DNA of 64,000 bases from Xenophilus sp. Marseille-Q4582 (GTDB lineage Bacteria > Pseudomonadota > Gammaproteobacteria > Burkholderiales > Burkholderiaceae_C). The DNA is taken from NCBI RefSeq assembly GCF_916700565.1, contig NZ_CAKAKO010000002.1:496001-560000 (forward strand), in the 5' to 3' direction. Shown piece after piece: positions 7,648 to 18,604 of this stretch. Position 1 is the stretch's first letter. The number at the start of each line of letters is the position of its first letter. The position numbers were made by a program, and so were the translations under genes. The notes under the pieces are model-generated. The model was not told where the DNA came from and did not search any database. It saw nothing but the letters and a program-made list of their open reading frames with translations.

Positions 7648-9375
7648 TCAGGCCGCCGCGCGCTTGCGGGCCTCTTCGTCCACCAGGTCCTTCTTCGACA
7701 ACTTGCCCACGGGCGTCTTGGGCAGCTCGGCGCGGATCTCCAGTTCCTGCACCATCTCGTGCTTGCCCAGCCGGTCCTTGAGGAAGAGCTTGAGCGCGTC
7801 GATGTCGAAGGGCGCGGCGCCGTCCTTGAGCTTGACGAAGGCCTTGGGCGACTGGCCGCGGTAGGCATCGGGCACGCCGATCACGCAGACCTCGGCCACC
7901 GAGGGGTGTTCGTAGATCGCTTCTTCGAGCACGCGCGGGTAGACGTTGAAGCCGCCGCACAGCAGCATGTCCTTGGTGCGGTCCACGATGTAGACGAAGC
8001 CGTCGGCGTCCATGCGCGCCACGTCGCCGGTCTTGAAGTAGCCGTCGGGCGTCATCGCCTCGGCCGTGGCCTGCGGGTTGTTCCAGTAGCCCTTCATGAC
8101 GTTGGGGCCCTGGATGCACATCTCGCCCGGCTGGCCCACGGGCACTTCTTCGCCCGAGCCGTCGAGCGCCAGCATCTTGAAGCGCACATGCGGCAGCGGC
8201 ATGCCGCAGGAGCCGGCCTTGCGCTTGCCGCGCGCGGGCGTGAAGGTGCCGCTGGGCGAGGTCTCGGTCATGCCCCAGCCTTCGTTGAGGTGGCAGCCGG
8301 TGAGGTCGAAGAAGCGCTGCTCGATTTCCACCGGCAGCGGCGCGCCGCCCGAGCCGCAGAACTTCAGCGAGCGCAGGTCCAGCTCCCTGGCCTTGGGATG
8401 TGTGAGGATGCCCATGAACATCGTCGGCACGGCCGGGAAGACGGTGATCCTGCTGCCCGACAGTTCCTGGATCACGGCGTCGGGGTCGAAGCGCGTGTGC
8501 AGCACCAGCGCCGCGCCCAGGCGGATGCCCAGCAGCATGGCGGCGCTGAGCGCGTAGATGTGGAACAGCGGCAGCACGACCAGGAAGCGCTCCACGCCTT
8601 CGGCCAGGATCGGCGGATCGCCCTTGGTCGATTCGAGGTACTGCACGTTGGCCGCGCACAGATTGGCATGCGTGAGCATGGCGCCCTTGGGCAGGCCGGT
8701 GGTGCCGCCGGTGTACTGCAGCACCACGATCTCGTCGCGCACGTCCTTCACCGGGTGCGGCGTGAAGGCGCCGTCGTTGTCGAGCAGCGCCGCGAAGCTC
8801 AGCTGGCGTGCGTCCTCCACCCGGGGCGCGATCTGCTTCGCGCCTTCGAGGTGGGCGCGCACCGCCGCGGGGGCGCCGGCGAACTCGGCCAGGTCGCCGA
8901 CGACCAGGTGTTTCAGGCGCGAATTCCCCAGCTGCCGTGCCGTTTGCGGGTACAGGCTGGCCAGGTCCAGCGTGATCAGCACGTCGGTGCGGCTGTCCTC
9001 GATCTTGTGTGCGATCACGCGCTCGGCGTCCAGCGGCGAGTAGTTGACCACCACGCCGCCGGCCTTGAGCACGCCGAAGAAGGCAATGATGTAGTGCGGG
9101 CTGTTGGGCAGGTACAGGCCCACGTGCACGCCCGGGCCCACACCCAGCTGCTGCAGGCCGCGCGCAGCCTGGTCGCTCAGGCGGCCCAGTTCGCGGTACG
9201 TGATCTTGCGGCCCATGAACTCGATGGCGGTGTTCTCGGGCCAGCGCTGCACGGCGTCGTCCAGAAAGCGCGTGACGGGCTGCAGCGGCAGTTCACAGTC
9301 CCAGCGCATGCCGGGCGGGTAGTGGGCGATCCAGGGGGTGTCGGGCGAAAAGGTCGGGCTGGCGGCAGCGGCCAT
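7648..9375 (-). CDS. Long-chain fatty acid-CoA ligase (AMP-binding)
   Basis: A 575-residue adenylate-forming ligase that converts a carboxylic acid to its CoA thioester through an acyl-adenylate. The ATP-binding P-loop is YTGGTTGLPKGAMLTH near residue 215, WGMTETSPSGTF near residue 370 is the adenine-binding motif, and KTGDVARMDADGFVYIVDR near residue 460 is the hinge. TPVGKLSKKDL near the C terminus holds the catalytic lysine. The start at 9375 has a GGAG ribosome-binding site, and the 66 residues possible upstream have no homology. It lies 261 bases downstream of a second ligase on the same strand. Its substrate may be a fatty or an aromatic acid. Confidence 0.88.
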   Translation of the reverse strand: MAAAASPTFSPDTPWIAHYPPGMRWDCELPLQPVTRFLDDAVQRWPENTAIEFMGRKITYRELGRLSDQAARGLQQLGVGPGVHVGLYLPNSPHYIIAFFGVLKAGGVVVNYSPLDAERVIAHKIEDSRTDVLITLDLASLYPQTARQLGNSRLKHLVVGDLAEFAGAPAAVRAHLEGAKQIAPRVEDARQLSFAALLDNDGAFTPHPVKDVRDEIVVLQYTGGTTGLPKGAMLTHANLCAANVQYLESTKGDPPILAEGVERFLVVLPLFHIYALSAAMLLGIRLGAALVLHTRFDPDAVIQELSGSRITVFPAVPTMFMGILTHPKARELDLRSLKFCGSGGAPLPVEIEQRFFDLTGCHLNEGWGMTETSPSGTFTPARGKRKAGSCGMPLPHVRFKMLALDGSGEEVPVGQPGEMCIQGPNVMKGYWNNPQATAEAMTPDGYFKTGDVARMDADGFVYIVDRTKDMLLCGGFNVYPRVLEEAIYEHPSVAEVCVIGVPDAYRGQSPKAFVKLKDGAAPFDIDALKLFLKDRLGKHEMVQELEIRAELPKTPVGKLSKKDLVDEEARKRAAA

Positions 9376-9573
9376 GGGGATGTCTCCGGAAGCGATGTGA
9401 CAGCGGCCGCACTTCGGTGGGCGGCCATGGAACGGAATCCGCCTTCTGCGTGCGGTCTTCGCATTCTTGTGCGGGTGGAGCGCCGGCCGGGGGACGCAAT
9501 GACACCCGCGCGACAGCCGCGATGCGCTCGGCTCTCGCCGCCGCCATGGCCGGAGAGGGCCAGGCAAAGCCAA

Positions 9574-9601
9574 GGCGCCGCACGCGGGCTGCGTGGGCGC
9601 C
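9574..9601 (-). terminator. Hairpin after the second ligase gene
   Basis: GGCGCCGCACGC at 9574-9585 pairs with GCGTGGGCGCC at 9591-9601 with one bulged base and a five-base loop. It lies about 35 bases beyond the stop codon of the ligase gene ending at 9637. There is no run of T on the minus strand, so it may act as a weak or Rho-assisted terminator. Confidence 0.4.
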
Positions 9602-9636
9602 TCTTCGCTGGGGCCCCCGAGCGCGGGGGGCGCGGC

Positions 9637-11313
9637 CTACTTGCTGTCGCGCAGCTCGCGGCGCAGGATCTTGCCCACCGGCGTCTTCGGCAGTTCGGTG
9701 CGGAACTCGACGATGCGCGGCTGCTTGTAGCCCGTGAGGTTGGCGCGGCAGAAAGCCTTCACGGCTTCCTCGGTCAGCGATTCGTCCTTCTTCACGATCA
9801 CCAGCTTCACGGCCTCGCCGGTCTTCTCGTCGGGCACGCCGACCACGGCGCATTCCAGCACGCCGGGCAGCGTGGACACCACGTCCTCGATCTCGTTCGG
9901 ATAGACGTTGAAGCCGCTGACCAGCACCATGTCCTTCTTGCGGTCGATGACCTTGAAGAAGCCGCGCTCGTCCATGGTGCCGATGTCGCCGGTCTTGAAG
10001 TAGCCGTCGGCCGTCATGACCTTGGCCGTCTCGTCGGGCCGCTGCCAGTAGCCGGCCATCACCTGCGGGCCCTTGATGGCGATCTCGCCGGCCTGGCCCG
10101 GCGGCACCTCCTGGCCCGCGTCGTCGAGCAGCTTGAACCAGGTGTTGGGCAGTGGCACGCCGATGGTGCCGGAGTACTCCTTGCTGGTGGTCGGGTTGCA
10201 GCTGGCCGAGGGCGAGGTCTCCGACAGGCCGTAGCCTTCGCAGATCGGGCAGCCGGTCTTGTCCAGCCACAGCTTGGCCACGGCGCTTTGCACCGCCATG
10301 CCGCCGCCCACCGAGATCTTCAGGTGGCTCCAGTCCACCGTGTCGAACTGCGGGTGGTTGGCCAGGCCGTTGAACAGCGTGTTCACGGCCGGGAAGCTGT
10401 GCACCTTGTGCTTGGACAGCTCCTTGAGCACCGCCGGCAGGTCGCGCGGGTTCGGGATCAGCAGCAGCTTGCCGCCCGTGCGCATGCTCAGCATCATGCC
10501 CACGGTGAAGGCGAAGATGTGATAGAGCGGCAGCGCGCAGACGCTGGTGGGCTGCTCGCCCTGCGGCACGCGGTCCATCACGGGCTGGTTCCAGGCCTCG
10601 GACTGCAGCACGTTGGCGATCACGTTGCGGTGCAGCAGCACGGCGCCCTTGCTCACGCCCGTGGTGCCGCCGGTGTACTGCAGCACGGCCACGTCGTCGG
10701 GGCCGATGGCCGGCGGCGTGAGCGTGCGGCCGGCGCCCTGCGACAGCGCGTCGTTGAAACGCACGGCGTTCGGCAGGTTGAAGGCCGGCACCATCTTCTT
10801 GACGTTGCGCACCACGTAGTTGACCAGCGCGCCCTTGAGGAAGCCCAGCCGGTCGCCCATGGCGGCCAGCACCACGTGCCTGACTTGCGTGGCCGCCAGG
10901 CACTTCTGCAGCGTGGTGCCGAAGTTCTCCATGATCACGATGGCCTTGGCGCCCGAGTCCTTGAGCTGGTGCTCCAGCTCGCGCGCCGTGTACAGCGGAT
11001 TCACGTTGACCAGGATCAGCCCCGCGCGCAGGATGGCCGCCACCGCGATCGGGTACTGCGGGCAGTTGGGCATCATCACCGCCACGCGGTCGCCGCGCGC
11101 CAGGCCCAGGCCCTGCAGGTAGGCCGCGAAAGCCCGGCTCTGGCGGTCGGTTTCGCCGTAGCTCACGTCCTTGCCCATGAAGCTGTAGGCCGTCCGGTCG
11201 GCGTACTTGCGGAAGCTTTCTTCCATCAGCGCCACCAGCGAGTTGTACTGGTTCACGTCGATGTCGGCAGGCACGCCGGCGGGGTAGGCACTGAGCCAGG
11301 GGCGGTCGGTCAT
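9637..11313 (-). CDS. fadD: Long-chain fatty acid-CoA ligase
   Basis: A 558-residue acyl-CoA synthetase close to E. coli FadD in length. The P-loop is YTGGTTGVSKGAVLLH near residue 213, EGYGLSETSPSASCNP near residue 360 is the A5 motif, and KTGDIGTMDERGFFKVIDRKKDMVLVSGFNVYPNE spans the hinge in several conserved blocks. TPVGKILRRELRD near the end contains the catalytic lysine. The start at 11313 is preceded by AGGAGA. This is the more canonical of the two adjacent ligases; the other (7648-9375) has a different N terminus and is probably an older paralogue. It activates exogenous fatty acids for beta-oxidation at the inner membrane. Confidence 0.9.
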   Translation of the reverse strand: MTDRPWLSAYPAGVPADIDVNQYNSLVALMEESFRKYADRTAYSFMGKDVSYGETDRQSRAFAAYLQGLGLARGDRVAVMMPNCPQYPIAVAAILRAGLILVNVNPLYTARELEHQLKDSGAKAIVIMENFGTTLQKCLAATQVRHVVLAAMGDRLGFLKGALVNYVVRNVKKMVPAFNLPNAVRFNDALSQGAGRTLTPPAIGPDDVAVLQYTGGTTGVSKGAVLLHRNVIANVLQSEAWNQPVMDRVPQGEQPTSVCALPLYHIFAFTVGMMLSMRTGGKLLLIPNPRDLPAVLKELSKHKVHSFPAVNTLFNGLANHPQFDTVDWSHLKISVGGGMAVQSAVAKLWLDKTGCPICEGYGLSETSPSASCNPTTSKEYSGTIGVPLPNTWFKLLDDAGQEVPPGQAGEIAIKGPQVMAGYWQRPDETAKVMTADGYFKTGDIGTMDERGFFKVIDRKKDMVLVSGFNVYPNEIEDVVSTLPGVLECAVVGVPDEKTGEAVKLVIVKKDESLTEEAVKAFCRANLTGYKQPRIVEFRTELPKTPVGKILRRELRDSK

Positions 11314-11400
11314 TTGCGCGGGTCTCCTAGGTCTAGGGAAGTGGCCACTCGGGACTTGCCGCCCCTGTCGGGGCGCGGGCATCCGGTGAATCCGGCCATG

Positions 11401-11434
11401 AAAAAGCCTGCGTGCCCGTCGGGTGCACGCAGGC
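11401..11434 (-). terminator. Rho-independent terminator after pntB
   Basis: A perfect 10-base stem, GCCTGCGTGC at 11406-11415 with GCACGCAGGC at 11425-11434, closes a nine-base loop and is flanked on the plus strand by AAAAA at 11401-11405. Read on the minus strand this is a hairpin followed by five T, between the pntB stop and the fadD start. It separates pntAB transcription from the ligase genes. Confidence 0.88.
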
Positions 11435-11529
11435 CGCGGCCGCATGGTAGCGCGATGTAACGGCGCCCCGACCCGGGGCTGTCCCTCGGAAAGGGCGTTG
11501 GCCAGCGGTCGGGCCGGGGGCGAGGCGGC

Positions 11530-12942
<1,413 letters not shown>

Positions 12943-12976
12943 GGTCGTCGTTCCTTATTGTTGTTCTTTCCCGGGC

Positions 12977-14584
12977 TTACTTGCGGAACATGTCGAGCAT
13001 GCGGCGCGTGACCGCGAAGCCGCCGAACATGTTGACGGCCGTGAGCACCAGCGCGGCGAAGGCCAGCCACTGGATCAGCCCGTCGGGGCGCCCGTTCACG
13101 CCGGCGCCGGGCGGCGCGATCTGCACCAGCGCGCCGATGGCGATGATGCTGGAGATGGCGTTGGTCACGCTCATCAGCGGCGTGTGCAGCGCGGGCGTCA
13201 CGTTCCACACCACCATGTAGCCGATGAAGCAGGCCAGAACGAAGACCGTGAAGTGGCCCAGGAAGGCCGCCGGCGCGTACGCGCCGATGAACCAGAAGGC
13301 CACCGCCGCGACGGCAAAGAGGAGGGCCAGCGTCTTGGCCGGCAGCGGGCCGCTGCTGCCATGGCCGTGGCCGCCTTTCTTCTGCTCGACGGGCGCGGTG
13401 GCGGCCTTGGGCGCAGGCGCGGGCGCCTGCTGCAGCGGCGGGGCGGGCCAGGTGATGGCGCCGTCCTTGACCACCGTCAGGCCGCGGATCGCGTCGTCCT
13501 CCATGTTGACCACCGCGCGGCCGTCCTTGGCCTTGCACAGCTCTTCCAGCAGGCGCAGCAGGTTGGTCGCGTACAGGGTGGACGACTGCTTGGCCAGGCG
13601 CGAGGCCAGGTCGGTGTAGCCGATGACCGTCACGCCGTGGCGCACCACGGCCTCGCCGGGCACCGTGAGCTCGCAGTTGCCGCCCTGCTCGGCGGCCATG
13701 TCCACGATCACGCTGCCGGGCTTCATGCTCTGCACCATCTCGGCGGTGATGAGCTTCGGGGCCGGCTTGCCGGGGATCAGCGCGGTGGTGATGACGATGT
13801 CGGCATCCTTCACCTGCTCGGCGTACATCTGGCGCTGCGCCGCCTGGAAGCCCTCGCTCATGACCTTGGCGTAGCCGCCGCCGCCCGAGCCCTCTTCCTC
13901 GTAGTCCACCTTGACGAACTCGCCGCCCAGCGACTTGACCTGGTCGGCCACCTCGGCGCGCGTGTCGTTGGCGCGCACGATGGCGCCCAGGTTGGCCGCC
14001 GTGCCGATGGCCGCCAGGCCCGCCACGCCGGCGCCGGCGATGAACACCTTGGCCGGTGGCACCTTGCCCGCGGCCGTGATCTGGCCGTTGAAGAAGCGGC
14101 CGAAGGCGTTGGCCGCCTCGATCACCGCGCGGTAGCCCGACACGCCCGCGGTGGACGTGAGCGCGTCCATCTTCTGCGCCCGGCTCAAGGTGCGCGGCAG
14201 GCAGTCGATGGCCAGCACGGTGGCTTTGCGCGCGGCCAGCTGCTGCATCAGCTCCGGGTTCTGCGCCGGCCAGATGAAGTCGATCAGCAGGGCGCCTTCG
14301 CGCAGCAGCCCGACCTCCTCGGGCGTGGGCGGCCGCACCTTGAGCACGATGTCCGCCGCCGCCCACAGCGCCGCGGCATCGGGGGCGATGTCGGCCCCGG
14401 CGGCGCGGTAGGCGTCGTCGCTGAAGTTCGCGGCTTCCCCGGCCCCGGCCTGCACCGAGACCTGGAAGCCGAGCTTGACGAGCTTTTCGACCACCTCGGG
14501 CACCGTGGCCACGCGCTTCTCACCCGCGTAGCTTTCCTTGGGGACGCCGATGCGCTGCACGGCCGTCTCGGGGCTGCTGGACAT
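12977..14584 (-). CDS. pntA: NAD(P) transhydrogenase subunit alpha
   Basis: A 535-residue subunit in the undivided E. coli arrangement. Domain I (residues 1 to about 390) resembles alanine dehydrogenase: [20 protein letters not shown] at the start, [17 protein letters not shown] near residue 175 for NAD binding, then [21 protein letters not shown] proline- and alanine-rich linker with a GGHGHGSSG segment joins it to four C-terminal membrane helices that form half of the proton channel with PntB. The AGGAG eight bases before 14584 fixes the start; the frame stays open for 101 codons upstream without homology. It is the first gene of the pntAB operon. Confidence 0.96.
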   Translation of the reverse strand: MSSSPETAVQRIGVPKESYAGEKRVATVPEVVEKLVKLGFQVSVQAGAGEAANFSDDAYRAAGADIAPDAAALWAAADIVLKVRPPTPEEVGLLREGALLIDFIWPAQNPELMQQLAARKATVLAIDCLPRTLSRAQKMDALTSTAGVSGYRAVIEAANAFGRFFNGQITAAGKVPPAKVFIAGAGVAGLAAIGTAANLGAIVRANDTRAEVADQVKSLGGEFVKVDYEEEGSGGGGYAKVMSEGFQAAQRQMYAEQVKDADIVITTALIPGKPAPKLITAEMVQSMKPGSVIVDMAAEQGGNCELTVPGEAVVRHGVTVIGYTDLASRLAKQSSTLYATNLLRLLEELCKAKDGRAVVNMEDDAIRGLTVVKDGAITWPAPPLQQAPAPAPKAATAPVEQKKGGHGHGSSGPLPAKTLALLFAVAAVAFWFIGAYAPAAFLGHFTVFVLACFIGYMVVWNVTPALHTPLMSVTNAISSIIAIGALVQIAPPGAGVNGRPDGLIQWLAFAALVLTAVNMFGGFAVTRRMLDMFRK

Positions 14585-14928
14585 GAAATCTCCTCGCATA
14601 CTGGTTCTTTTCAAGGGCGCGGCCTGCCCGGCATGCGCCGGCGCAAGGCGCCAGGGCCCGGCTTGCGGGCCGCGGCGCAGCTTACACGACCGGCTGGCCG
14701 CGGGCATGTCCCGCAGGCAGCCCAGGCCGCCGGCCGCCCTGGGGCTGCGGGGGCGCAAAAGTCTCGCGCGCTGTTCGGCTTCTGGTTGCCGATCTCTTGC
14801 AATTGCGTCTTTTGATATACAAACGTGCGGGTCCGTGGATAAGTTCGCGCCTACCCGCTCGCCGCGGGCTGTCGGGCTGCGCGGCACCGTCCTAGACTTG
14901 TTCAGTTAACAATGTCAGGGAGCACCTC
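14585..14928. other. Divergent intergenic region pntA / response regulator
   Basis: About 340 bases without a gene. The half next to pntA is very GC-rich with short inverted repeats, for example CCGGC and GCCGG around ATGC at 14628-14641. The half next to the response regulator has the lowest GC locally (around 14793-14824 and 14895-14915), where its promoter probably lies. AGGGAG at 14917-14922 is a good ribosome-binding site for the regulator start at 14929. I see no clear operator. Confidence 0.5.
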
Positions 14929-15657
14929 ATGCGTATCGCAGCACTGGATGATGAGCCGAGCCAGCTGGACTTGATCCGGCACACCATGGAGAGCCTGGGG
15001 CATGAATGCCACGGCTTCGTCGACGGACGCAGCCTGCTGCGCGCCCTGCGGCAGGAGAGCTTCGACCTGCTGGTGCTGGACTGGGCCCTGCCCGACATGG
15101 AGGGGCCGAGCGTGGTCAAGGTGATCCGCGAGGAGATGCTCAGCCGCCTGCCCGTGCTCTTCGTGACCAACCGCCGTGAAGAGGCGGACATGGTCGAAGG
15201 CCTGGGCGCGGGCGCCGACGATTTCATGGTCAAGCCCATCCGCGTGGGCGAACTGGCCGCGCGCACGCAGGCCCTGCTGCGCCGCGCCTACCCCAGCCAG
15301 CACGAGACCGAGGTCGTGTTCGGCCCCTACCACTTCTATCCGCATTCGCGTGCGCTCAAGGTCCACGGCGAGCCGCTGGAGCTCAAGCACCGCGAGTACG
15401 AGCTGGCGCTGTTCCTGTTCCAGAACATGGGCCGGCTGCTGTCGCGCGACCACCTGCGCGAAGCGGTGTGGGGCCAGGGGCCGGATGCGACGTCGCGCTC
15501 GCTGGACACCCACATCTCGCGCCTGCGCACCAAGCTGGACCTGCGCCCGCGCAACGGCTTCCTGCTGTCGGCCATCTACGGCCTGGGCTACCGCCTGGAG
15601 GCCATCGACAGCGAAGCGCTGGGCACGCGCCCCGACAACCTGGCCATGGCCGCCTGA
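14929..15657 (+). CDS. OmpR-type response regulator
   Basis: A 242-residue two-component regulator. The receiver domain (1-115) has the acidic pair D7/D8, the phosphoacceptor D51 in LLVLDWALPD, T80 in FVTN and K102 in FMVKPI. A winged-helix DNA-binding domain follows (about 128-228), with LKHREYELALFLFQNMGRLLS and the SLDTHISRLRTKL recognition-helix region. It precedes a CHASE2 histidine kinase by 113 bases and is almost certainly its partner. All catalytic residues are present. Target genes are unknown; the DUF4019 and Nudix genes downstream may be part of the same operon. Confidence 0.93.
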   Translation: MRIAALDDEPSQLDLIRHTMESLGHECHGFVDGRSLLRALRQESFDLLVLDWALPDMEGPSVVKVIREEMLSRLPVLFVTNRREEADMVEGLGAGADDFMVKPIRVGELAARTQALLRRAYPSQHETEVVFGPYHFYPHSRALKVHGEPLELKHREYELALFLFQNMGRLLSRDHLREAVWGQGPDATSRSLDTHISRLRTKLDLRPRNGFLLSAIYGLGYRLEAIDSEALGTRPDNLAMAA

Positions 15658-15770
15658 TGCGGCGGGCGAGCGGGCGGCGGGCGGGTCCGGCCCGGCGCAG
15701 GAGCCTGGCCCCAGGCCGCCCAAGGCGATGAAAGGCCGCGCCTGCCCGGAAGGCGGCCGCGCACGCACGC

Positions 15771-18149
15771 ATGGCGCCAGCGCCCCCGCCTGAGCCGCTG
15801 CCTGCAGAGGCCGGCTGGCGGGGCGCCGTGCATCGCCGCCGCGGCTGGCTCGGTTTCAGCCTCGCCGTGCTGCTGGTCACGGGCGTGCTGGCCTGGCTGC
15901 ATCCGTTCACCCGCATCGATCGGCTGCTGCAGGACAGCCCGCTCGCTCAGCTGCACGAACGCAGCGGTGACGAGATCGTGATCGTCGAGTTCGACGACGC
16001 CTCCCTGCAGGCCCTGGAAGGCGGACCGTGGCGCCGCGCGCACCATGCCCGGCTGGTGCAGCACATCGCGGCCCAGCAGCCGCGCTGCATCGGCCTGAAC
16101 CTGCCCCTGGCAGAGGCCGACGATGCCCGCCCGGCCGAGAACGCCGCCCTGGCCCAGGCCATGCAGGGGCATTGCGTGGTGCTGCCGCTGAGCCTGCAGG
16201 CGAGCGCCGACGGCACCTTGCGCGAGCGCGCGCCCGCGCCCGCGCTGGCCGCGGCAGCGAGCGGCATCGGCCACGTGCACCAGGCGCTGGACAGCGACGG
16301 CCTGGTGCGAAGCGCGTATCTGCAAGAGGGCTTCGAAGGCCGCCCCTGGCCCCATTTCGTGGACGCATTGCGCCGCGCCGGCGAGGCCCGGTCGGGCGGC
16401 GCGCCGGCCCTCGCCCATCCGTCCCTGCCGCCGCCGGCGCTCCCGCTCGGGCCCTGGTTGCGCAGCGACAAGCAGGTCCTGGTGCTCGCCCGCGACGATC
16501 CGCCGCTGCGCCGCGTCTCCTATGTCGACGTCTGGCGCGGCCATGTACCGCCCGACCTGTTCCGCAACCGCTACGTGCTGGTGGGCGTGACGGCGCCCGG
16601 CGCGGCCGAAGCCTATGCCACGCCCGCACCCGCCGAATGGGCGCCGCGCACCGGCGTCGAGATCTTCGCGCACCTGCTGCAGAGCCAGCTCAACGGGCAT
16701 GCGGTGTCGGAAGCCGGTCCCTGGCAGAACCTGGGCTTCAACCTGCTGCCCCTGGCGGCGGTGCTGCTGGGCCTGCTGCGGCTGCGCCCGGCCGGCGTGC
16801 TGGCCCTCATCGCCGGCATGCTGCTGCTGCGCCTGGGCCTGCACGCGGCGCGCCCCTGGCTGGGCGTGCAGTTCATGCCGGCCGCGGGCTTCATCGCGCT
16901 GCTGGCGGTGTACCCCGCATGGCTCGGCCTGCGGCTGATGACCGCGCTGCGCATCATGCGCCAGGCCACGCGCCAGCTGCACGTGGAACTGGACGGCTTC
17001 CCGCCGCCGCCCGCGCCCAGCGGCAGCGGCGATTTCCTGGACCGGCAGATGGAGGCGCTGTCGCTGGCCGTGGTGCGCATGCGCGACGTGCACCGCTTCG
17101 CGCGCGACGGCCTGGAGCACCTGCCCGATCCGACGCTGGTGCTCAACGCGCAGGCCCAGGTGCTGATCGCCAACCGGGCGGCCCTGCGCCACTGGCAGGC
17201 GCCGGCCCTGGCCGGGCAGGACGCGCACCGGCTGCTGGCCGACCTGGCGACGCGCAGCGACGGGCGGCCCCTCGTGCCCGCCGGCGCCCTTCACCACAGC
17301 CGCGCCCCGCGCCTGGGCGAGGCCGTGGACGCGCACGGCCGCGTGCTGCTGGTGCGCTGCGTGCCCTTCTTCGACAGCCGCGGCGCGCACGCGGGCTGGA
17401 TGGTGGCGCTGGTCGACATCTCGCGCATGCGGCAGGCGCAGAGCCAGCGCGACGAGGCGCTGCGTTTCATTTCGCACGACATCCGCGAACCCTCCGCGGC
17501 CGTGCTCACGGTGCTGGAGCTGGTGCGCACGCAGCCGGGCCTGCTCACGCAGCAGGAAATGCTGGAGCGCATCCGCCGCCACGCGCAGACCGGGCTGGAG
17601 CTGGCCGACGGCTTCGTCAACGTGGCGCGGGCCGAGGTCCACGCTTTCGTGCCCGAGGCGGTGGAACTCGTGTCGCTGCTGCAGCAGGCCGTGGACAGCG
17701 CCTGGGTGCAGGGCCGCGCGCGCCATGTGGAGGTGCGCATGCTGCAAAGCCCCGAAGAGGCGTGGGTGCTGGGCGACCGCGGCCTGCTGGCGCGTGCGCT
17801 GGCCAATGTGGTGAGCAATGCGCTCAAGTACTCGCCGCCGGTGCGCGAAGTGCAATGCCGCATCGTCGAGAAGCCGGGCTGCTGGGCGATCAGCGTGCGC
17901 GACGAAGGCCCGGGCATCGCGCCCGAGCTACAGTCACAGCTCTTCCGGCCTTTCCACCGGCTGCACCGCGACGCGCATCCCGACGTGCACGGCGTGGGGC
18001 TGGGCCTGCTGCTGGTGCGCACGGTGGTCCAGCGCCACGGCGGCGCGGTGGAGATCGACAGCGCGGCCAATGCGGGCTGCACCGTGACCCTGGTGCTGCC
18101 GCAGCCCGACCCGAACGAACTGGCCGCATTGCGCGGCGACCTGGAGTGA
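15771..18149 (+). CDS. CHASE2-domain sensor histidine kinase
   Basis: A 792-residue membrane sensor. One membrane segment lies near residues 28-46, then an extracytoplasmic CHASE2 domain (about 50-310) beginning DEIVIVEFDDASLQAL. Three closely spaced membrane helices follow at about 320-395. A PAS-like domain (about 445-545) precedes the HisKA domain, where RFISHDIREP carries the phosphoacceptor H569. The ATPase domain has NVVSNALKYS (N box), VRDEGPGI (G1) and GVGLGLLLVRTV (G2). The signal sensed by CHASE2 is unknown in general. The gene is between its cognate regulator and a DUF4019 gene that starts five bases after its stop. Confidence 0.92.
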   Translation: MAPAPPPEPLPAEAGWRGAVHRRRGWLGFSLAVLLVTGVLAWLHPFTRIDRLLQDSPLAQLHERSGDEIVIVEFDDASLQALEGGPWRRAHHARLVQHIAAQQPRCIGLNLPLAEADDARPAENAALAQAMQGHCVVLPLSLQASADGTLRERAPAPALAAAASGIGHVHQALDSDGLVRSAYLQEGFEGRPWPHFVDALRRAGEARSGGAPALAHPSLPPPALPLGPWLRSDKQVLVLARDDPPLRRVSYVDVWRGHVPPDLFRNRYVLVGVTAPGAAEAYATPAPAEWAPRTGVEIFAHLLQSQLNGHAVSEAGPWQNLGFNLLPLAAVLLGLLRLRPAGVLALIAGMLLLRLGLHAARPWLGVQFMPAAGFIALLAVYPAWLGLRLMTALRIMRQATRQLHVELDGFPPPPAPSGSGDFLDRQMEALSLAVVRMRDVHRFARDGLEHLPDPTLVLNAQAQVLIANRAALRHWQAPALAGQDAHRLLADLATRSDGRPLVPAGALHHSRAPRLGEAVDAHGRVLLVRCVPFFDSRGAHAGWMVALVDISRMRQAQSQRDEALRFISHDIREPSAAVLTVLELVRTQPGLLTQQEMLERIRRHAQTGLELADGFVNVARAEVHAFVPEAVELVSLLQQAVDSAWVQGRARHVEVRMLQSPEEAWVLGDRGLLARALANVVSNALKYSPPVREVQCRIVEKPGCWAISVRDEGPGIAPELQSQLFRPFHRLHRDAHPDVHGVGLGLLLVRTVVQRHGGAVEIDSAANAGCTVTLVLPQPDPNELAALRGDLE

Positions 18150-18154
18150 AAGAG

Positions 18155-18604
18155 ATGAGTCCAAGCCATTGGGGCCGCAGCGCCCGCCCGTGGGCCCTGG
18201 CGGCCGTCCTGGCCCTGGGGCTGGGCGCCGCCGCGTCGGCCCAGGACGTGGACGCCACGCAGATGATCCGCGGCAGCCTGCAGGTCGTGCAGCTGATCGA
18301 CCAGGGCCGCACCGCCGAGCTGTGGGAGGGCGCGTCCGCCGGTGCCCGCAAGCGCGTGGCGCGCGAGGATTTCGTGCGCCAGGTGGCGCAGGCCCGTGCG
18401 CCGCTGGGCGCGCCGCAGGCCCGCACGTGGGTGTCGGTGAACCGGCTGGCCGCCGGTGGCGACGATCCGGACCTGGCCGGGCAGTACGTCAGCGTGGAAT
18501 ACGAAACCCGCTTCGCCGGCCAGGCGCAGAACGTGCGCGAACTGACCACCTTCCACCTGGGCCGCGACGGCACCTGGCGTTTCAGTGGCTACGTGATCCG
18601 ATGA
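18155..18604 (+). CDS. Secreted DUF4019 protein
   Basis: A 149-residue exported protein with a signal peptide ending near ASAQ (residue 28). The mature part reads VQLIDQGRTAELWEGASAGARKRV, then FVRQVAQARAPLGA, a YVSVEYETRF strand, and a terminal GTWRFSGYVIR. This is the pattern of the DUF4019 domain, an NTF2-like small fold of unknown function. It starts five bases after the sensor kinase and its stop overlaps the next start as ATGA, so the genes are translationally coupled. Being periplasmic and next to a CHASE2 kinase, it could influence sensing, but nothing in the sequence proves that. Confidence 0.78.
   Translation: MSPSHWGRSARPWALAAVLALGLGAAASAQDVDATQMIRGSLQVVQLIDQGRTAELWEGASAGARKRVAREDFVRQVAQARAPLGAPQARTWVSVNRLAAGGDDPDLAGQYVSVEYETRFAGQAQNVRELTTFHLGRDGTWRFSGYVIR

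Noticed and set aside
7759-11460. A 1233-codon open frame on the plus strand across both ligase genes
   Set aside because: It is antisense to two clearly conserved ligases, is rich in His, Arg, Ala and Gly without any domain, and results from high GC at third positions.
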